A DNA stretch of 64,000 nt from Chthonobacter rhizosphaerae (GTDB lineage Bacteria; Pseudomonadota; Alphaproteobacteria; Rhizobiales; Pleomorphomonadaceae). The position numbers were made by a program, and so were the translations under genes. Below are positions 18,262 to 27,042 of the stretch, one piece after another (positions within the stretch are counted from its first letter, which is position 1; every line of letters starts with the position of its first letter). The notes beneath the pieces were generated by a model. The model worked only from the letters and a program-made list of their open reading frames with translations. It was not told the origin of the DNA and ran no database searches. The DNA lies in assembly GCF_013839525.1 (NCBI RefSeq), contig NZ_JACDIS010000005.1, positions 248,001 through 312,000 on the forward strand, in the 5' to 3' direction.

Positions 18262-18286
18262 CTGTCCGGGATGACGGTGACTTGGC

Positions 18287-18805
18287 CTATTCGGCGGGAA
18301 GCACGCCGGGGCGGGTCTTGCCGCGGAAGAAGACGAGCGGCTCGCCTTCGCCCGTGCTGGCGCCGACCACGGTGCCGATGACGATGGAGATGGAGCCGCG
18401 CTCGATCACGTCGTCGACCACGCAGTCGAACACGCCGAGAGCGGCCTTGTAGACCGGCGCGCCGGTGGCGAGCGTCGTCCAGTCGCCCTCGAAGAACCGG
18501 GCGGCGCCGGAAAGGCCCGCCTTGCCGCTGAAGGCGTCCGCCACGGGGCCGGCGGTGGCGGGAAGGAAGTTGACGGCGAAGTGCCGGCGCGACAGCACGC
18601 CCGCGAGGGCGCTGGTCTTCCGGTCGATGGAGACGAGGAGGGTGGCCGGGTCGGCGGTCACATGGGCGGCGGACAGGCCCAGGAAGCCGGTCGGGCCCTC
18701 GTCGCTGTCGGCGGTCACGATGGTCATGCCGGTGGCGCGTTCGCCGAGCACGCGCCAGAAGGTCTTCACGTCGATGCGCGGGAGGGAGGCAGGCGTATCG
18801 GTCAT
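18287..18805 (-). CDS. Short-chain flavin reductase (DIM6/NtaB family), copy 2
   Basis: This 172-residue protein of the flavin_reduct family provides free FMNH2 to two-component monooxygenases using NAD(P)H. The pattern FWRVLGERATGMTIVTA, then GFLGLSAAHVTADPATLLVSIDRKT (residues about 40-65), then HFAVNFL is the usual FMN-binding half-barrel core. It starts 18 bases after the ribB stop, with GGAGGA six bases before its ATG, and is the last gene of the leftward operon. The locus holds two such reductases, which may serve different monooxygenases. Confidence 0.87.
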   Translation of the reverse strand: MTDTPASLPRIDVKTFWRVLGERATGMTIVTADSDEGPTGFLGLSAAHVTADPATLLVSIDRKTSALAGVLSRRHFAVNFLPATAGPVADAFSGKAGLSGAARFFEGDWTTLATGAPVYKAALGVFDCVVDDVIERGSISIVIGTVVGASTGEGEPLVFFRGKTRPGVLPAE

Positions 18806-18823
18806 GAACGGTCCTCCGTCGTG

Positions 18824-19498
18824 TCAGGGCCGGGCGCCCGGCTCGGTGCGCCGGCGATAGGCGATCAGGTCGGCGATGGTGCCGATCTTCAGCCCGTGCC
18901 GCCAGGCGAAGGCCATCAGGTCCGGAAGGCGCGCCATGGTGCCGTCCTCGTTCATGATCTCGCAGATCACGCCCGCGGGCGCCCGGCCGGCGAGGCGGGA
19001 CAGGTCCACGGCGGCCTCCGTGTGACCGGGGCGCTCCAGCACCCCGCCGGCCTTGGCGGCGAGCGGGAACACGTGCCCGGGCACCACGATGTCGGCCGGG
19101 CCGCAGGCCGGATCGATCGCAACGGCCACGGTGCGGGCGCGGTCGTGGGCGGAGATGCCGGTGGTGACGCCGTCCTTCGCCTCGATCGAGAGGGTGAAGG
19201 CCGTCTCGAACCGGTGAGCCGGCCCGTGGCGCATCATCGGCACGCCGAGCGCGTCGATGCGCTCCTGGGTGAGCGACAGGCAGATCAGGCCGCAGGCATG
19301 CCGGGCCATGAAGGTGATCGCCTCCGGCGTCGCGCAGTCGGCCGGGATGACGAGGTCGCCCTCGTTCTCCCGGTCGTCGTCGTCGACCAGGATCACCATC
19401 CGGCCGGCGCGGGCCTCCGCGATGATCTCCTCGGCGGAGGAGAGGGGAGCGAGCGGGATCTCGGGGGCGTAGTCGTTTCGGCGGGCGAAGGTGTTCAT
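18824..19498 (-). CDS. ribB: 3,4-dihydroxy-2-butanone-4-phosphate synthase RibB
   Basis: RibB turns ribulose-5-phosphate into the four-carbon precursor of riboflavin, releasing formate. The 224-residue stand-alone form (no GTP cyclohydrolase II domain) has the acidic loop [11 protein letters not shown] near residue 38, the substrate/metal motifs TGISAHDRA and [24 protein letters not shown], and [15 protein letters not shown]. The start at 19498 gives the normal N-terminus. It lies between two flavin reductase genes of the monooxygenase operon, so it probably raises flavin supply when the operon is on. The 80-base gap upstream is too short for an FMN riboswitch and none is visible. Confidence 0.93.
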   Translation of the reverse strand: MNTFARRNDYAPEIPLAPLSSAEEIIAEARAGRMVILVDDDDRENEGDLVIPADCATPEAITFMARHACGLICLSLTQERIDALGVPMMRHGPAHRFETAFTLSIEAKDGVTTGISAHDRARTVAVAIDPACGPADIVVPGHVFPLAAKAGGVLERPGHTEAAVDLSRLAGRAPAGVICEIMNEDGTMARLPDLMAFAWRHGLKIGTIADLIAYRRRTEPGARP

Positions 19499-19578
19499 GG
19501 CGGCCTCGGCATGGTCAGGACCGCGCTCGGCGGCCCCGGTGGCGGCGTGTGTGTCGGTGCCTGTGGAGGAGCGGTCGC

Positions 19579-20121
19579 TCACGCCACGCGGTGGAACTTG
19601 CGCGAGAAGTAGACGAGTCCCTCGGGCGGGCCGCTCTCCTCCACGGCGAGAACCTCGCAAAAGAGCACGTCGTGGGTACCGATCTCCGCCACCTCGGCGA
19701 CCCGGCAGTCGAAGGACACGCTGGCGCCGACGAGCACCGGCGAGCCGGTCACGAGGGTCTTCCACTCGCCGGCGGCGAAGCGGGCGGCCATGTCCTTGTT
19801 GCCGCCCGCGCCGGCGAACAGCATGGAGAGGTCTTCGTGCGGGCTGGCGACGGTGTTCACGCACAGGACGTTGCTGTCCCGGATGATCGGCCGGGACTGG
19901 GCGGTCTTGTTGATGCAGACGAGAAGCGTCGGCGGGCTGTCGGTGACGCTGGTGACGGCCGAGGCGGTGAAGCCGACCGGGCCGTCCGGGCCGACGCTGG
20001 TGATGATGTTCACGGCGGCTGCGAGCTTGGACATGCCGTTCCGGTAGACCTGCCGGTCCACCGGCTCGACCGGGAGATCGAGCGGCACGGCCGGGGTGGT
20101 GATGCTGGCGGAGTAGGTCAC
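19579..20121 (-). CDS. Short-chain flavin reductase (DIM6/NtaB family), copy 1
   Basis: The 180-residue flavin:NAD(P)H reductase starts at GTG 20121 with AGGAGAG five bases upstream. Core motifs are [39 protein letters not shown] and VLCVNTV, followed by [19 protein letters not shown] as in HpaC/NtaB-type partners. It should supply FMNH2 to the two NtaA-type enzymes encoded just upstream in the same direction. It differs in sequence from the second reductase at 18.3-18.8 kb, so the pair is not a recent duplication. Confidence 0.88.
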   Translation of the reverse strand: MTYSASITTPAVPLDLPVEPVDRQVYRNGMSKLAAAVNIITSVGPDGPVGFTASAVTSVTDSPPTLLVCINKTAQSRPIIRDSNVLCVNTVASPHEDLSMLFAGAGGNKDMAARFAAGEWKTLVTGSPVLVGASVSFDCRVAEVAEIGTHDVLFCEVLAVEESGPPEGLVYFSRKFHRVA

Positions 20122-20288
20122 GAGGGCTCTCCTGGCGAAACGGTCGGAAGCGGGTGTTCGAAGGGCGCAGGCACGGCGGAGGCTGGCGGAGGGTGATCGC
20201 CGGCGGTCCTCCGGCGGTCCTTATGCAAGGATCCGTCCACACGCGGCGGACGGAGGCGGGGCGCCGGGCCTGGCGCCCCGGAGACGCG

Positions 20289-21593
20289 TCAGAACTCGCG
20301 CAGGACCTCGCGCAGGGTGCCGCCCTTGTATTCGGTGCGCACCAGCCCCCGACGCTGCAGCGCCGGCACGAGCCCTTCGCAGATCTCGTTGATGTACTGG
20401 CGGCTGATGATGGTGGTGAAGGGCCGGGTGATCAGGAAGCCGTCGCCGCCGATGTAGTCGACGATCTCGCCCATGCGCTCCGCCACCTGGTCGGGCGTGC
20501 CGACGAGGCCGTCCAGGCCGCGCGAGACCTGCTCGATGCAGAGCTCGCGCAGGGTCTTGCCGCTGCCCCACTGGGCGAACGCGTCCAGCGAGCCCTGCTC
20601 GCCGTTGGTGGTGAGCTTGGGCAGTTCCTTGTCGAGGTCGAACTTGGAGAAGTCGATGTCCGTGATGGAGCTGATGGAGGCCAGCACCTTCTCCAGGTAG
20701 TCGGGCGCGGTGTGGATGCGCTCGAACTTCGCCTTCGCCTCGGCCTCCGTCTCGCCGAGGATGGGCGCGACGAGGAAGAGGATCTTGATGTCGTCCGGGT
20801 TGCGGCCGGCCGCGGCGGCGCGAGCGCGCACGTCGTCGCGGTAGGACTTGCACCACTCGATGTTGGAGGCCGGCGCGATGATGCTGTCGGCCGTCTCGGC
20901 GGCGAACTGGCGACCGCGCGGCGAGCCGCCCGCCTGCACGTAGACCGGCTCCAGCTGCGGGGAGGGCGCCACGTTCAAGGGCCCGCGGCACTTGAAGAAC
21001 TGGCCCTGGAAGTTGATCGGCCGGACCTTCCGGTAGTCGGCGTAGGTGTTGGTGTCCCGGTCCAGCACCACCGCGTCCGGGTCCCAGGAGTGCCAGAGCT
21101 GCTTGCAGAGCTCCACGTATTCGTCGGCCATGTCGTAGCGGGACTGGCGCGGCGGCAGTTCGTCCATGCCGAAGTTCTGGGCGGCGAGGTTCTCGCCGCT
21201 GGTCACGATGTTCCAGCCGAAGCGGCCCTTGCAGATGTGGTCGAGCGTGGTGCAGAGGCGCGCCAGCGTGAAGGGCGGATAGGCCATGGTGGACATGGTG
21301 GCGACCACGCCCATGCGCGTGGTGTTCGCGCCGATCAGGGCGGCGAGGGGCGCAGGATCGTGCTTCGGGCCCATGATGGCGTGCTTGAGGTAGGCCTCCG
21401 TCGAATGCCCGTAGGCATCCGAGATCATCAGCGTGTCCTCCAGCATGATGTAGTCGAAGCAGGCGCGCTCCATGGCCCGGGCGAAATCGATGAAGAACTG
21501 GCCGTCCCACGGTTCGCCGCCGTTGGCGAAGGGCTTGTTCCACTCGTCGGGCGTGAAGTTGGTGAACCAGCCCAGGTGAAAGCGCGTGGCCAT
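20289..21593 (-). CDS. FMNH2-dependent monooxygenase, NtaA/SnaA/DszA family (copy 2)
   Basis: This 434-residue luciferase-superfamily monooxygenase starts at ATG 21593 with AAGGAAA seven bases upstream. Landmarks are [65 protein letters not shown] and the C-terminal [16 protein letters not shown]. It is strikingly alike along its whole length to the next upstream gene (copy 3), including a shared [17 protein letters not shown] segment, so the two arose by tandem duplication. A 167-base gap separates it from the reductase that probably feeds it. The substrate is probably an N- or S-substituted organic acid or amino acid. Confidence 0.88.
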   Translation of the reverse strand: MATRFHLGWFTNFTPDEWNKPFANGGEPWDGQFFIDFARAMERACFDYIMLEDTLMISDAYGHSTEAYLKHAIMGPKHDPAPLAALIGANTTRMGVVATMSTMAYPPFTLARLCTTLDHICKGRFGWNIVTSGENLAAQNFGMDELPPRQSRYDMADEYVELCKQLWHSWDPDAVVLDRDTNTYADYRKVRPINFQGQFFKCRGPLNVAPSPQLEPVYVQAGGSPRGRQFAAETADSIIAPASNIEWCKSYRDDVRARAAAAGRNPDDIKILFLVAPILGETEAEAKAKFERIHTAPDYLEKVLASISSITDIDFSKFDLDKELPKLTTNGEQGSLDAFAQWGSGKTLRELCIEQVSRGLDGLVGTPDQVAERMGEIVDYIGGDGFLITRPFTTIISRQYINEICEGLVPALQRRGLVRTEYKGGTLREVLREF

Positions 21594-21708
21594 CTGGAGT
21601 TTCCTTGTCTGGTGGCCGCCGGTGGCGCGGGCGGCGGATCGTCTTGGGCGATGGGCGCGGGGAATGAAGCCGCGCCCGGGCGGTGGCGGGCGGCCCGCCG
21701 GCGGCGGC

Positions 21709-23010
21709 TCAGAACTCGCGCATGGTGTCGCGCAGGTGCGACTTGGTGTAGGTGGTCCGGGTCAGGCCGCGGCGCTGCAGCGCCGGCACGAGGCCTTCGC
21801 AGATCTGGTTGATGTACTGGCGGTTGACCTTCTGGAACGGCGACGAGATCAGGAAGCCGTCGCCGCCGACCTCCTCCATCACCTCGCCGAGCCGGTCGGC
21901 CACGTCCTCCGGCGTGCCGACGACGCCGTCGAGGCCGCGAGTGGCCCGGTCCTTCACCAGCTGGCGGAGGGTCTTGCCCTTGCCCCACTGGGCGAAGGCG
22001 TCCAGGGAGCCCTGCTCGCCGTTGGTGGTGAGACGGGGCAGTTCCTGGTCGAGGTCGAATTGAGAGAAGTCGATGTCCGTCACCGACGAGATCGAGGCGA
22101 GGGTCATCGTGATGTAGGTTTCGGAATTGAAGTAGCGCTCGTAGCGGTCCATCGCCTCCTGGCGGGTCTCGCCCAGCACCGGCTGAGCGATGAAGAAGAC
22201 CTTCACGTCGTCCGGGTTGCGGCCGGCGGACGCGGCGCGCTTGCGGATGTCGTCGCGGAACTCCTTCATGGCCGGCACGCCGGTGGCGGCGACGATGATG
22301 CTGTCGGCGGTCTCGGCTGCGAACTGCCGGCCGCGCGGCGAGCCGCCCGCCTGCACGAAGGCCGGCCGACCCTGCGGCATGGGCGTGGTGTTGAGCGGGC
22401 CGCGGACTTTGAAATACTTGCCCTCGTGGTGGATGGGCTTGACCTTGGAATGGTCGGCGTAGGTGCTGGTGGCGCGGTCGCGCACCACCGCGTCCGGCTG
22501 CCAGCTGCCCCAGAGCTTCATGCAGACCTGGACGTATTCGTCCGCCATCTCGTAGCGCGCCTCGCGCGGCGGCAGATGGTCCATGCCGAAGTTCTGGGCC
22601 GCCAGATCCTCGCCGCTGGTGACGATGTTCCAGCCGAAGCGGCCCTTGCAGATGTGGTCCAGGGTGGCGCAGAGCCGGGCCAGCATGAAGGGCGGATAGG
22701 CCATGGTGGAGAGGGTCGCCACCACGCCGATCTTGGAGGTTTTCTGGCCGATGAGCGCGGCGAGCGGCGCCGGATCGCCCTTCGGCCCCATGAGGGCGTA
22801 CTTGAGATAGGCCTCGCTGGAGTGGCCGTAGGCCTCCGACATCATGAGCGTGTCCTCGATCATGATGAAGTCGAAGCCGGCGCGCTCCATGGCCTGGGCC
22901 ATGTCCACGTAGAAGCCGCCGTCCCACGGCTTGCCGCCCGCCGAATAGGTGGTGTTCCAGTCGTCCACGGCGAAGTTCATGAACCAGGCGAGGTGGAACG
23001 GCTTCGGCAT
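21709..23010 (-). CDS. FMNH2-dependent monooxygenase, NtaA/SnaA/DszA family (copy 3)
   Basis: The 433-residue product starts at ATG 23010, which has GGGGGA six bases upstream. The longer frame to 23055 adds residues not seen in the paralog. The order of motifs is that of copy 2 ([72 protein letters not shown]). Differences cluster in the middle (residues about 170-260), where the substrate channel lies in this family, so the two copies may act on different substrates. It is the first gene of the leftward operon and faces the lysR gene across 440 bases. Confidence 0.88.
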   Translation of the reverse strand: MPKPFHLAWFMNFAVDDWNTTYSAGGKPWDGGFYVDMAQAMERAGFDFIMIEDTLMMSEAYGHSSEAYLKYALMGPKGDPAPLAALIGQKTSKIGVVATLSTMAYPPFMLARLCATLDHICKGRFGWNIVTSGEDLAAQNFGMDHLPPREARYEMADEYVQVCMKLWGSWQPDAVVRDRATSTYADHSKVKPIHHEGKYFKVRGPLNTTPMPQGRPAFVQAGGSPRGRQFAAETADSIIVAATGVPAMKEFRDDIRKRAASAGRNPDDVKVFFIAQPVLGETRQEAMDRYERYFNSETYITMTLASISSVTDIDFSQFDLDQELPRLTTNGEQGSLDAFAQWGKGKTLRQLVKDRATRGLDGVVGTPEDVADRLGEVMEEVGGDGFLISSPFQKVNRQYINQICEGLVPALQRRGLTRTTYTKSHLRDTMREF

Positions 23011-23332
23011 GTCTGATCCCCCAGGTAGCCAGTCGCTCGGGACCTTGCGGGACACCGCTGCGTCCGCGAGGCGACGGCCAGGACCGGTTTAGACGGCGGT
23101 CCGCCGATCAGTGAGGGCGGGCCGCGGAAACCGGGCTGGTCGTTCTGTTCGGAAAGTGAAGCGCAACGCCCGGGGGCGAACCATCCGGAAAGCGGGAAGC
23201 GCCGATCCGGGGAACCACAGATGCCCGGTTAGGCAATCGCCTCCGGTTCCGGTCGCTTTCTGGGCAGGTGGCCCGGCGGCACACGGGGTTTCCCGCATGC
23301 TGCGATGCCGAGACGCCCTTCGGCAGTGCGAA

Positions 23333-23348
23333 TTAAGTGGGAGCTTAA
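23333..23348. promoter_or_regulatory. Perfect dyad TTAAG-N6-CTTAA, possible LysR operator
   Basis: TTAAG at 23333-23337 is mirrored by CTTAA at 23344-23348. It stands about 37 bases before the sigma-54-type promoter of lysR and is AT-rich amid GC-rich DNA, as expected of a regulator site. Assignment to the neighbouring LysR protein is inference. Confidence 0.4.
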
Positions 23349-23384
23349 GAGGATGGCCGGTCGGACGAGCTGTCGCAGGCGCCG

Positions 23385-23400
23385 TGGCACGAAGGTTGCG
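23385..23400 (+). promoter_or_regulatory. Sigma-54 (RpoN) promoter of lysR
   Basis: TGGCAC (23385-23390), five bases, then TTGC (23396-23399) match the -24/-12 consensus TGGCAC-N5-TTGC, with GG and GC correctly spaced. It would start transcription near 23411, 40 bases before the lysR ATG. Confidence 0.6.
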
Positions 23401-23450
23401 ATGCTTTTCTTTTGAACACGTACGGACTTGTTCAGAAGGATCCGGTCGTC

Positions 23451-24473
23451 ATGTCGAACCTCAGCCAGATCTACGACGTCGATCTGAAGCTCCTCAGGTG
23501 CTTCTGCACCATCGTGGAGGAGGGCAGTTTCACGGCGGCGCAGGCCACGCTCAATCTGTCCCAGTCGATGCTGAGCGAGTACCTGAAGTCGCTGGAGATC
23601 CGCCTCGGCACCCGGCTCTGCCAGCGCGGCCCCAAGGGCTTCAAGCTGTTCCGCGAGGGTGAGGTGGTCTATCAGGCCGCCAAGGAGCTGTTCGCCTCCA
23701 TCGAGACGTTCAAGCAGCGGGCGTCCAACATCAACGAAGGCACGATCTACGAGCTCTCCATCGGGATCCAGGACGGCATCGTGGAGAACCCGAAGTCGCG
23801 CATCGCCGACGCGATGGAGCGCTTCGCGGAATACTATCCGAACGTGCGCTTCAAGGTGGAGATCATGCTGGGCTTCCAGCTGATCGGCCGGGTGGCGGAC
23901 GGCCTCATCCACGTGGGCATCGGGCTCATCAACGACCAGTTCCAGCAGCTGTCGTTCGAGCATCTCTACGACGAGCACGCCTGGATCTGCTGCGCGCCGA
24001 AGCACCCGCTCTTCAAGGTGCCCGACGAGGCGCTGACCCGGGAGATGATCGAGACGGCCACCTACTGCCACCGGGGCCATCTGGAGTATTTCCACCCGGA
24101 ACGCGTGCGCCAGAGCGAGACCCGCGGCGACGTGGGCCACGGCGCCCATGCGCACCTCGCGCTCATCCTGTCCGGCCGCAACATCGGCTACGTGCCGAGC
24201 CATATCGCCGAAGCCTATGTGGAGCGCGGCCAGCTGAGGGTGCTGAGGACGGACCTGGCCCGGCTGGTCAATCCCATCACCGCCATCACGGGGCCGAGCT
24301 CGGCCGACTTCAAGCTCGCCCGCCGCTTCGTCGATTGCCTGGTGGACCTTCACATGGAAACGGGCTCGGACCCGACCGTCTCCACCCTCGCGGCCGCCCG
24401 GCTGAAGGCGCCGCGCGTCCAGACCAGGGGTGGCGGCCAGGAGACGTTCGACATCAAGCGCAGCGCGCGCTGA
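23451..24473 (+). CDS. LysR-family transcriptional regulator of the monooxygenase locus
   Basis: The regulator has 340 residues from ATG 23451 (AGAAGGA ten bases upstream). The N-terminal winged helix-turn-helix is residues about 8-66 (LLRCFCTIVEEGSFTAAQATLNLSQ). The remainder is a LysR effector domain, with DGIVENP and the ligand-cleft segment VADGLIHVGIGL. The segment FTAAQATLNLSQSMLSEYLKSLE is the recognition helix region. An extra C-terminal tail of about 40 residues is basic. Being divergent from the monooxygenase operon, it most likely controls that operon and perhaps the transporter. A sigma-54-type promoter in front of lysR is unusual. Confidence 0.9.
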   Translation: MSNLSQIYDVDLKLLRCFCTIVEEGSFTAAQATLNLSQSMLSEYLKSLEIRLGTRLCQRGPKGFKLFREGEVVYQAAKELFASIETFKQRASNINEGTIYELSIGIQDGIVENPKSRIADAMERFAEYYPNVRFKVEIMLGFQLIGRVADGLIHVGIGLINDQFQQLSFEHLYDEHAWICCAPKHPLFKVPDEALTREMIETATYCHRGHLEYFHPERVRQSETRGDVGHGAHAHLALILSGRNIGYVPSHIAEAYVERGQLRVLRTDLARLVNPITAITGPSSADFKLARRFVDCLVDLHMETGSDPTVSTLAAARLKAPRVQTRGGGQETFDIKRSAR

Positions 24474-24541
24474 ACGGTTGGCCCGCCTAAGGGCGGGCCC
24501 GTCGGCGGACGGCCGCCGCACGCGAGGACGGGCCCCGGCCG

Positions 24542-25567
24542 TCAGCTTCCGCGCGCCGTGTTCCGCCGGATGGTGTAGGCGGTCGAGCCGATCACGATGG
24601 CGGCACCCACCAGGGTGGCGAGGTCCGGAAGCTCTGCGAACAGCGCGTAGCCGAATACGACGGCGAACAGCAGCCGCGTGAATTCGAACGGCGCGAGGGC
24701 CGCCGCCTCGCCGATCTGGGACGCGCGGGTGAACAGCCACTGGGCGGCGGTGCTGATCGCCCCGATGACGAGCAGAAGGCCCCATTCGAAGGGCGTCGGC
24801 GGCACCCACCAGACGATGGTCGGCACCAGGTAGGCCGGCACCAGCACGATCGTCTGGTAGATCAGGATGGTGGCGGTCGATTCCCGCGTCGCCATCATCC
24901 GGATGGTGATGGTCCCGCCGCAGACGAGGAGGGCCGCCAGGATGGACATGAGGGCGTAGACGTTCAGGCCCTCGCCGGTCGGCTTCAGCATCACGAGCAC
25001 GCCGACGAAGCCGATGCCGGTGGCGATCCAGCGGCGGGCGTCCACCCGCTCCTTCAGGATCACCACGGCCAGCACCGTCATGAACAGCACCTGGCTGAAG
25101 CCGAGGGCGGTCATCTCGGCGAAGGGCAGGTTGACGAGGGCGACGAAGAAGCAGAGCTGCGAGCCCAGCGAGAAGAGCCCGCGGCCGAGCTGGAGCCCCA
25201 GGTGGTTGGTCCTCAGGGTGCCGCGGATGTCCTTCATGAACAGCGGCACGAGCAGGACCGAGAGGATCACCTGCCGCAGGAACAGGATCTGCGTCACCGG
25301 CAGGCGCTCTCCGATCAGCTTGATGCCGGCCAGCATGATGCTGAAGAGCACGATGGAGGCGAGCATCATCACCGAGCCCTGAAGGTTGGGCGAGGCGGTG
25401 ACGAAACGGCCGGCGCTCCGGCGCTGCAGGGCGGTGAGATCGGCCATCCGGTAGACGCGGGCGCGCCGGCGGGGCGGGTCGGCGATCACCGTCGCGGTGG
25501 CGAGCAGGGCCTCCTCGCCGCCGCCGGCGGCGAGGTCCGTGCCGCGCTCCTGGATCGGACCGTTCAT
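24542..25567 (-). CDS. DMT-superfamily (EamA) transporter
   Basis: This 341-residue inner-membrane protein has a polar N-terminus of about 60 residues followed by ten predicted helices in two EamA repeats. The first repeat has MLASIVLFSIMLAGIKL and the second begins near YALMSILAALLVCGG. Both repeats show the small-residue and charge patterns of the RhaT/EamA family, which export amino acids and other small metabolites. The ATG at 25567 overlaps the stop of the MATE gene (ATGA), so the two exporters are co-translated. The substrate is unknown, but the location suggests efflux of a product or of a toxic intermediate of the locus. Confidence 0.87.
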   Translation of the reverse strand: MNGPIQERGTDLAAGGGEEALLATATVIADPPRRRARVYRMADLTALQRRSAGRFVTASPNLQGSVMMLASIVLFSIMLAGIKLIGERLPVTQILFLRQVILSVLLVPLFMKDIRGTLRTNHLGLQLGRGLFSLGSQLCFFVALVNLPFAEMTALGFSQVLFMTVLAVVILKERVDARRWIATGIGFVGVLVMLKPTGEGLNVYALMSILAALLVCGGTITIRMMATRESTATILIYQTIVLVPAYLVPTIVWWVPPTPFEWGLLLVIGAISTAAQWLFTRASQIGEAAALAPFEFTRLLFAVVFGYALFAELPDLATLVGAAIVIGSTAYTIRRNTARGS

Positions 25568-27042
25568 GAGGTCTCCGCGCGCGGATCGGGGATGGGCGCC
25601 CGGGATCGGCGCGCCGGCAGGCGACCCTCGGCCGCCGCCCGGCTGAGAACCCCGTAGCGCCACAGCGTGCCGGCGCCGATGGCGGTGAGGCCCGCGATCA
25701 GGCCCCACCAGAGCGCGTGGGCGCCAAGGTCGGTCTGCGTCAGGAGACCGTAGCCGACCGGGAAGCCGACCGCCCAGTAGGACACGGTCACCAGCCAGAA
25801 GGTGAAGGTGTTGTCGTTGAGGCCGCGCTGCAGACCCATGCCGACGCCGTAGAAGCCGTCGGCCAGCACATAGAGGGCGCAGACCGGGATGAGCGACAGC
25901 GCGAAGGCGAGGACCTCGGCGTTCTCCGGGGCGCGGATGTCGATGAAGAGACCGATGAAGACCTCGGGAAAGACGTAGATGACGAGCGCCGCCCCGGCCA
26001 TGCCGGCCATGCCGAGCACGAAGGCCACGTAGCCGGACAGGGTGGCGTCGTGGAAGCGCCGGGCGCCGCGCCGATAGCTGATCCTCAAGGCCGCCGCGTC
26101 GCCGCACGAGGCGGCCAGCACGTAGCAGATGGTGCCGAAGTTGTGGACGATCTGGTGCGCCGCGATGGCGACCGCACCGAGCTGTCCCATGAGCAGGGTC
26201 ATGATCAGGAAGAAGGCGCTGTCCACCGTCATCTGCAGGCCGATCGGCAGGCCGGGCCGGAGGATGGCGCCGAGGTGGGCAAGGCTCGGCGGCGTGAACG
26301 GGATCTGCTTGCGGAAGCGGGTGCCGTGCACGGTCGCCAGCATGGCGAGGGCGCTGAGGGTGGTGGAGATCACGAAGGCCCAGGCGATGCCCTGCCAGCC
26401 GAGGGCCGGCAGCCCCAGGTGCCCGTCCACGAGCGCCCAGGCGAGCAGCACGTAGAGCGCCAGCGACAGGGGCGTCAGCACGTAGAGCACGCGGGCGAGG
26501 CCGAAGGCCGGCAGCACGGTGCGCATCAGGCCGAGGCGGAGCACGTTCGCCGGTTCCGCCCAGCGCATGATGCGCATGCACTCATCGGTCTGGCGCACCA
26601 CGTCCGGCGGCTGGTCGAGGGCGGTCAGCACATGGTGGCCGTAGGTGAACCAGGCGAAGGAGACCGCCGAGAGCACGCCGGTGAGGTAGAGCCCGTTCCA
26701 GTAGAGGCCCGGGATGCTGCCGGTGCGCCGGGCGCCCTGGGCCTCCGCCACCGCCACGCCGACCACGATCAGGATGCCGGCCATCACGAAGCCCGACATG
26801 CTCATGCGCAGCGACAGGCCCCCGGCCGGCAGCGCCGCCGGGGCGAGGGAGCCGAACAGCGCCAGGGTGGCCGTCATGGTGGCCAGGAACGAGAGATGGC
26901 CCATGGAGATGGGCGCGGACAGGCGCAGGGTGTCGGCCGCGTGCTCGGCCCAGGTCTCCCGGGCGGGGCGCGCCGCCGCCGTCGCCGGGCGGCCCTGGAC
27001 GGGGAGGTCGTCGGCGAGAAGGGGAACGTCGGTCGGCGGCAT
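25564..27042 (-). CDS. MATE-family efflux transporter
   Basis: The protein has 492 residues from ATG 27042. It has twelve hydrophobic segments in two MatE repeats (PISMGHLSFLATMTATLALFG at the start of repeat 1, LRPGLPIGLQMTVDSAFFLI at repeat 2), as in NorM/DinF-type H+- or Na+-coupled drug and metabolite antiporters. The start is uncertain: ATGs at 27078 and 27309 are in frame, the latter behind GAGGAAAG, but the added residues are Arg/Pro/Ala-rich and unlike MATE N-termini. It heads a two-gene MATE-DMT unit and is divergent from the luciferase-like gene at 27474. Confidence 0.85.
   Translation of the reverse strand: MPPTDVPLLADDLPVQGRPATAAARPARETWAEHAADTLRLSAPISMGHLSFLATMTATLALFGSLAPAALPAGGLSLRMSMSGFVMAGILIVVGVAVAEAQGARRTGSIPGLYWNGLYLTGVLSAVSFAWFTYGHHVLTALDQPPDVVRQTDECMRIMRWAEPANVLRLGLMRTVLPAFGLARVLYVLTPLSLALYVLLAWALVDGHLGLPALGWQGIAWAFVISTTLSALAMLATVHGTRFRKQIPFTPPSLAHLGAILRPGLPIGLQMTVDSAFFLIMTLLMGQLGAVAIAAHQIVHNFGTICYVLAASCGDAAALRISYRRGARRFHDATLSGYVAFVLGMAGMAGAALVIYVFPEVFIGLFIDIRAPENAEVLAFALSLIPVCALYVLADGFYGVGMGLQRGLNDNTFTFWLVTVSYWAVGFPVGYGLLTQTDLGAHALWWGLIAGLTAIGAGTLWRYGVLSRAAAEGRLPARRSRAPIPDPRAETS

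Larger units (their letters stand above)
23011..23450. promoter_or_regulatory. 440-base divergent control region of the monooxygenase operon and lysR
   Basis: This region carries the promoters for the leftward five-gene operon and for the rightward lysR gene. It contains a TTAAG-N6-CTTAA dyad (23333-23348) and a sigma-54-type promoter (23385-23400), listed separately. A weak leftward sigma-54-like element (TGG at 23080-23078, GC at 23067-23066) has only the invariant GG/GC pair. No gene is seen in it. Confidence 0.5.

Noticed and set aside
19499-19578. Possible FMN riboswitch upstream of ribB
   Set aside because: The gap is only 80 bases and lacks the conserved RFN stems, so ribB must be controlled with the operon or otherwise.
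23066-23080. Leftward sigma-54-like element for the monooxygenase operon
   Set aside because: Only the invariant GG/GC pair fits; in GC-rich DNA this is too weak to list as a promoter.
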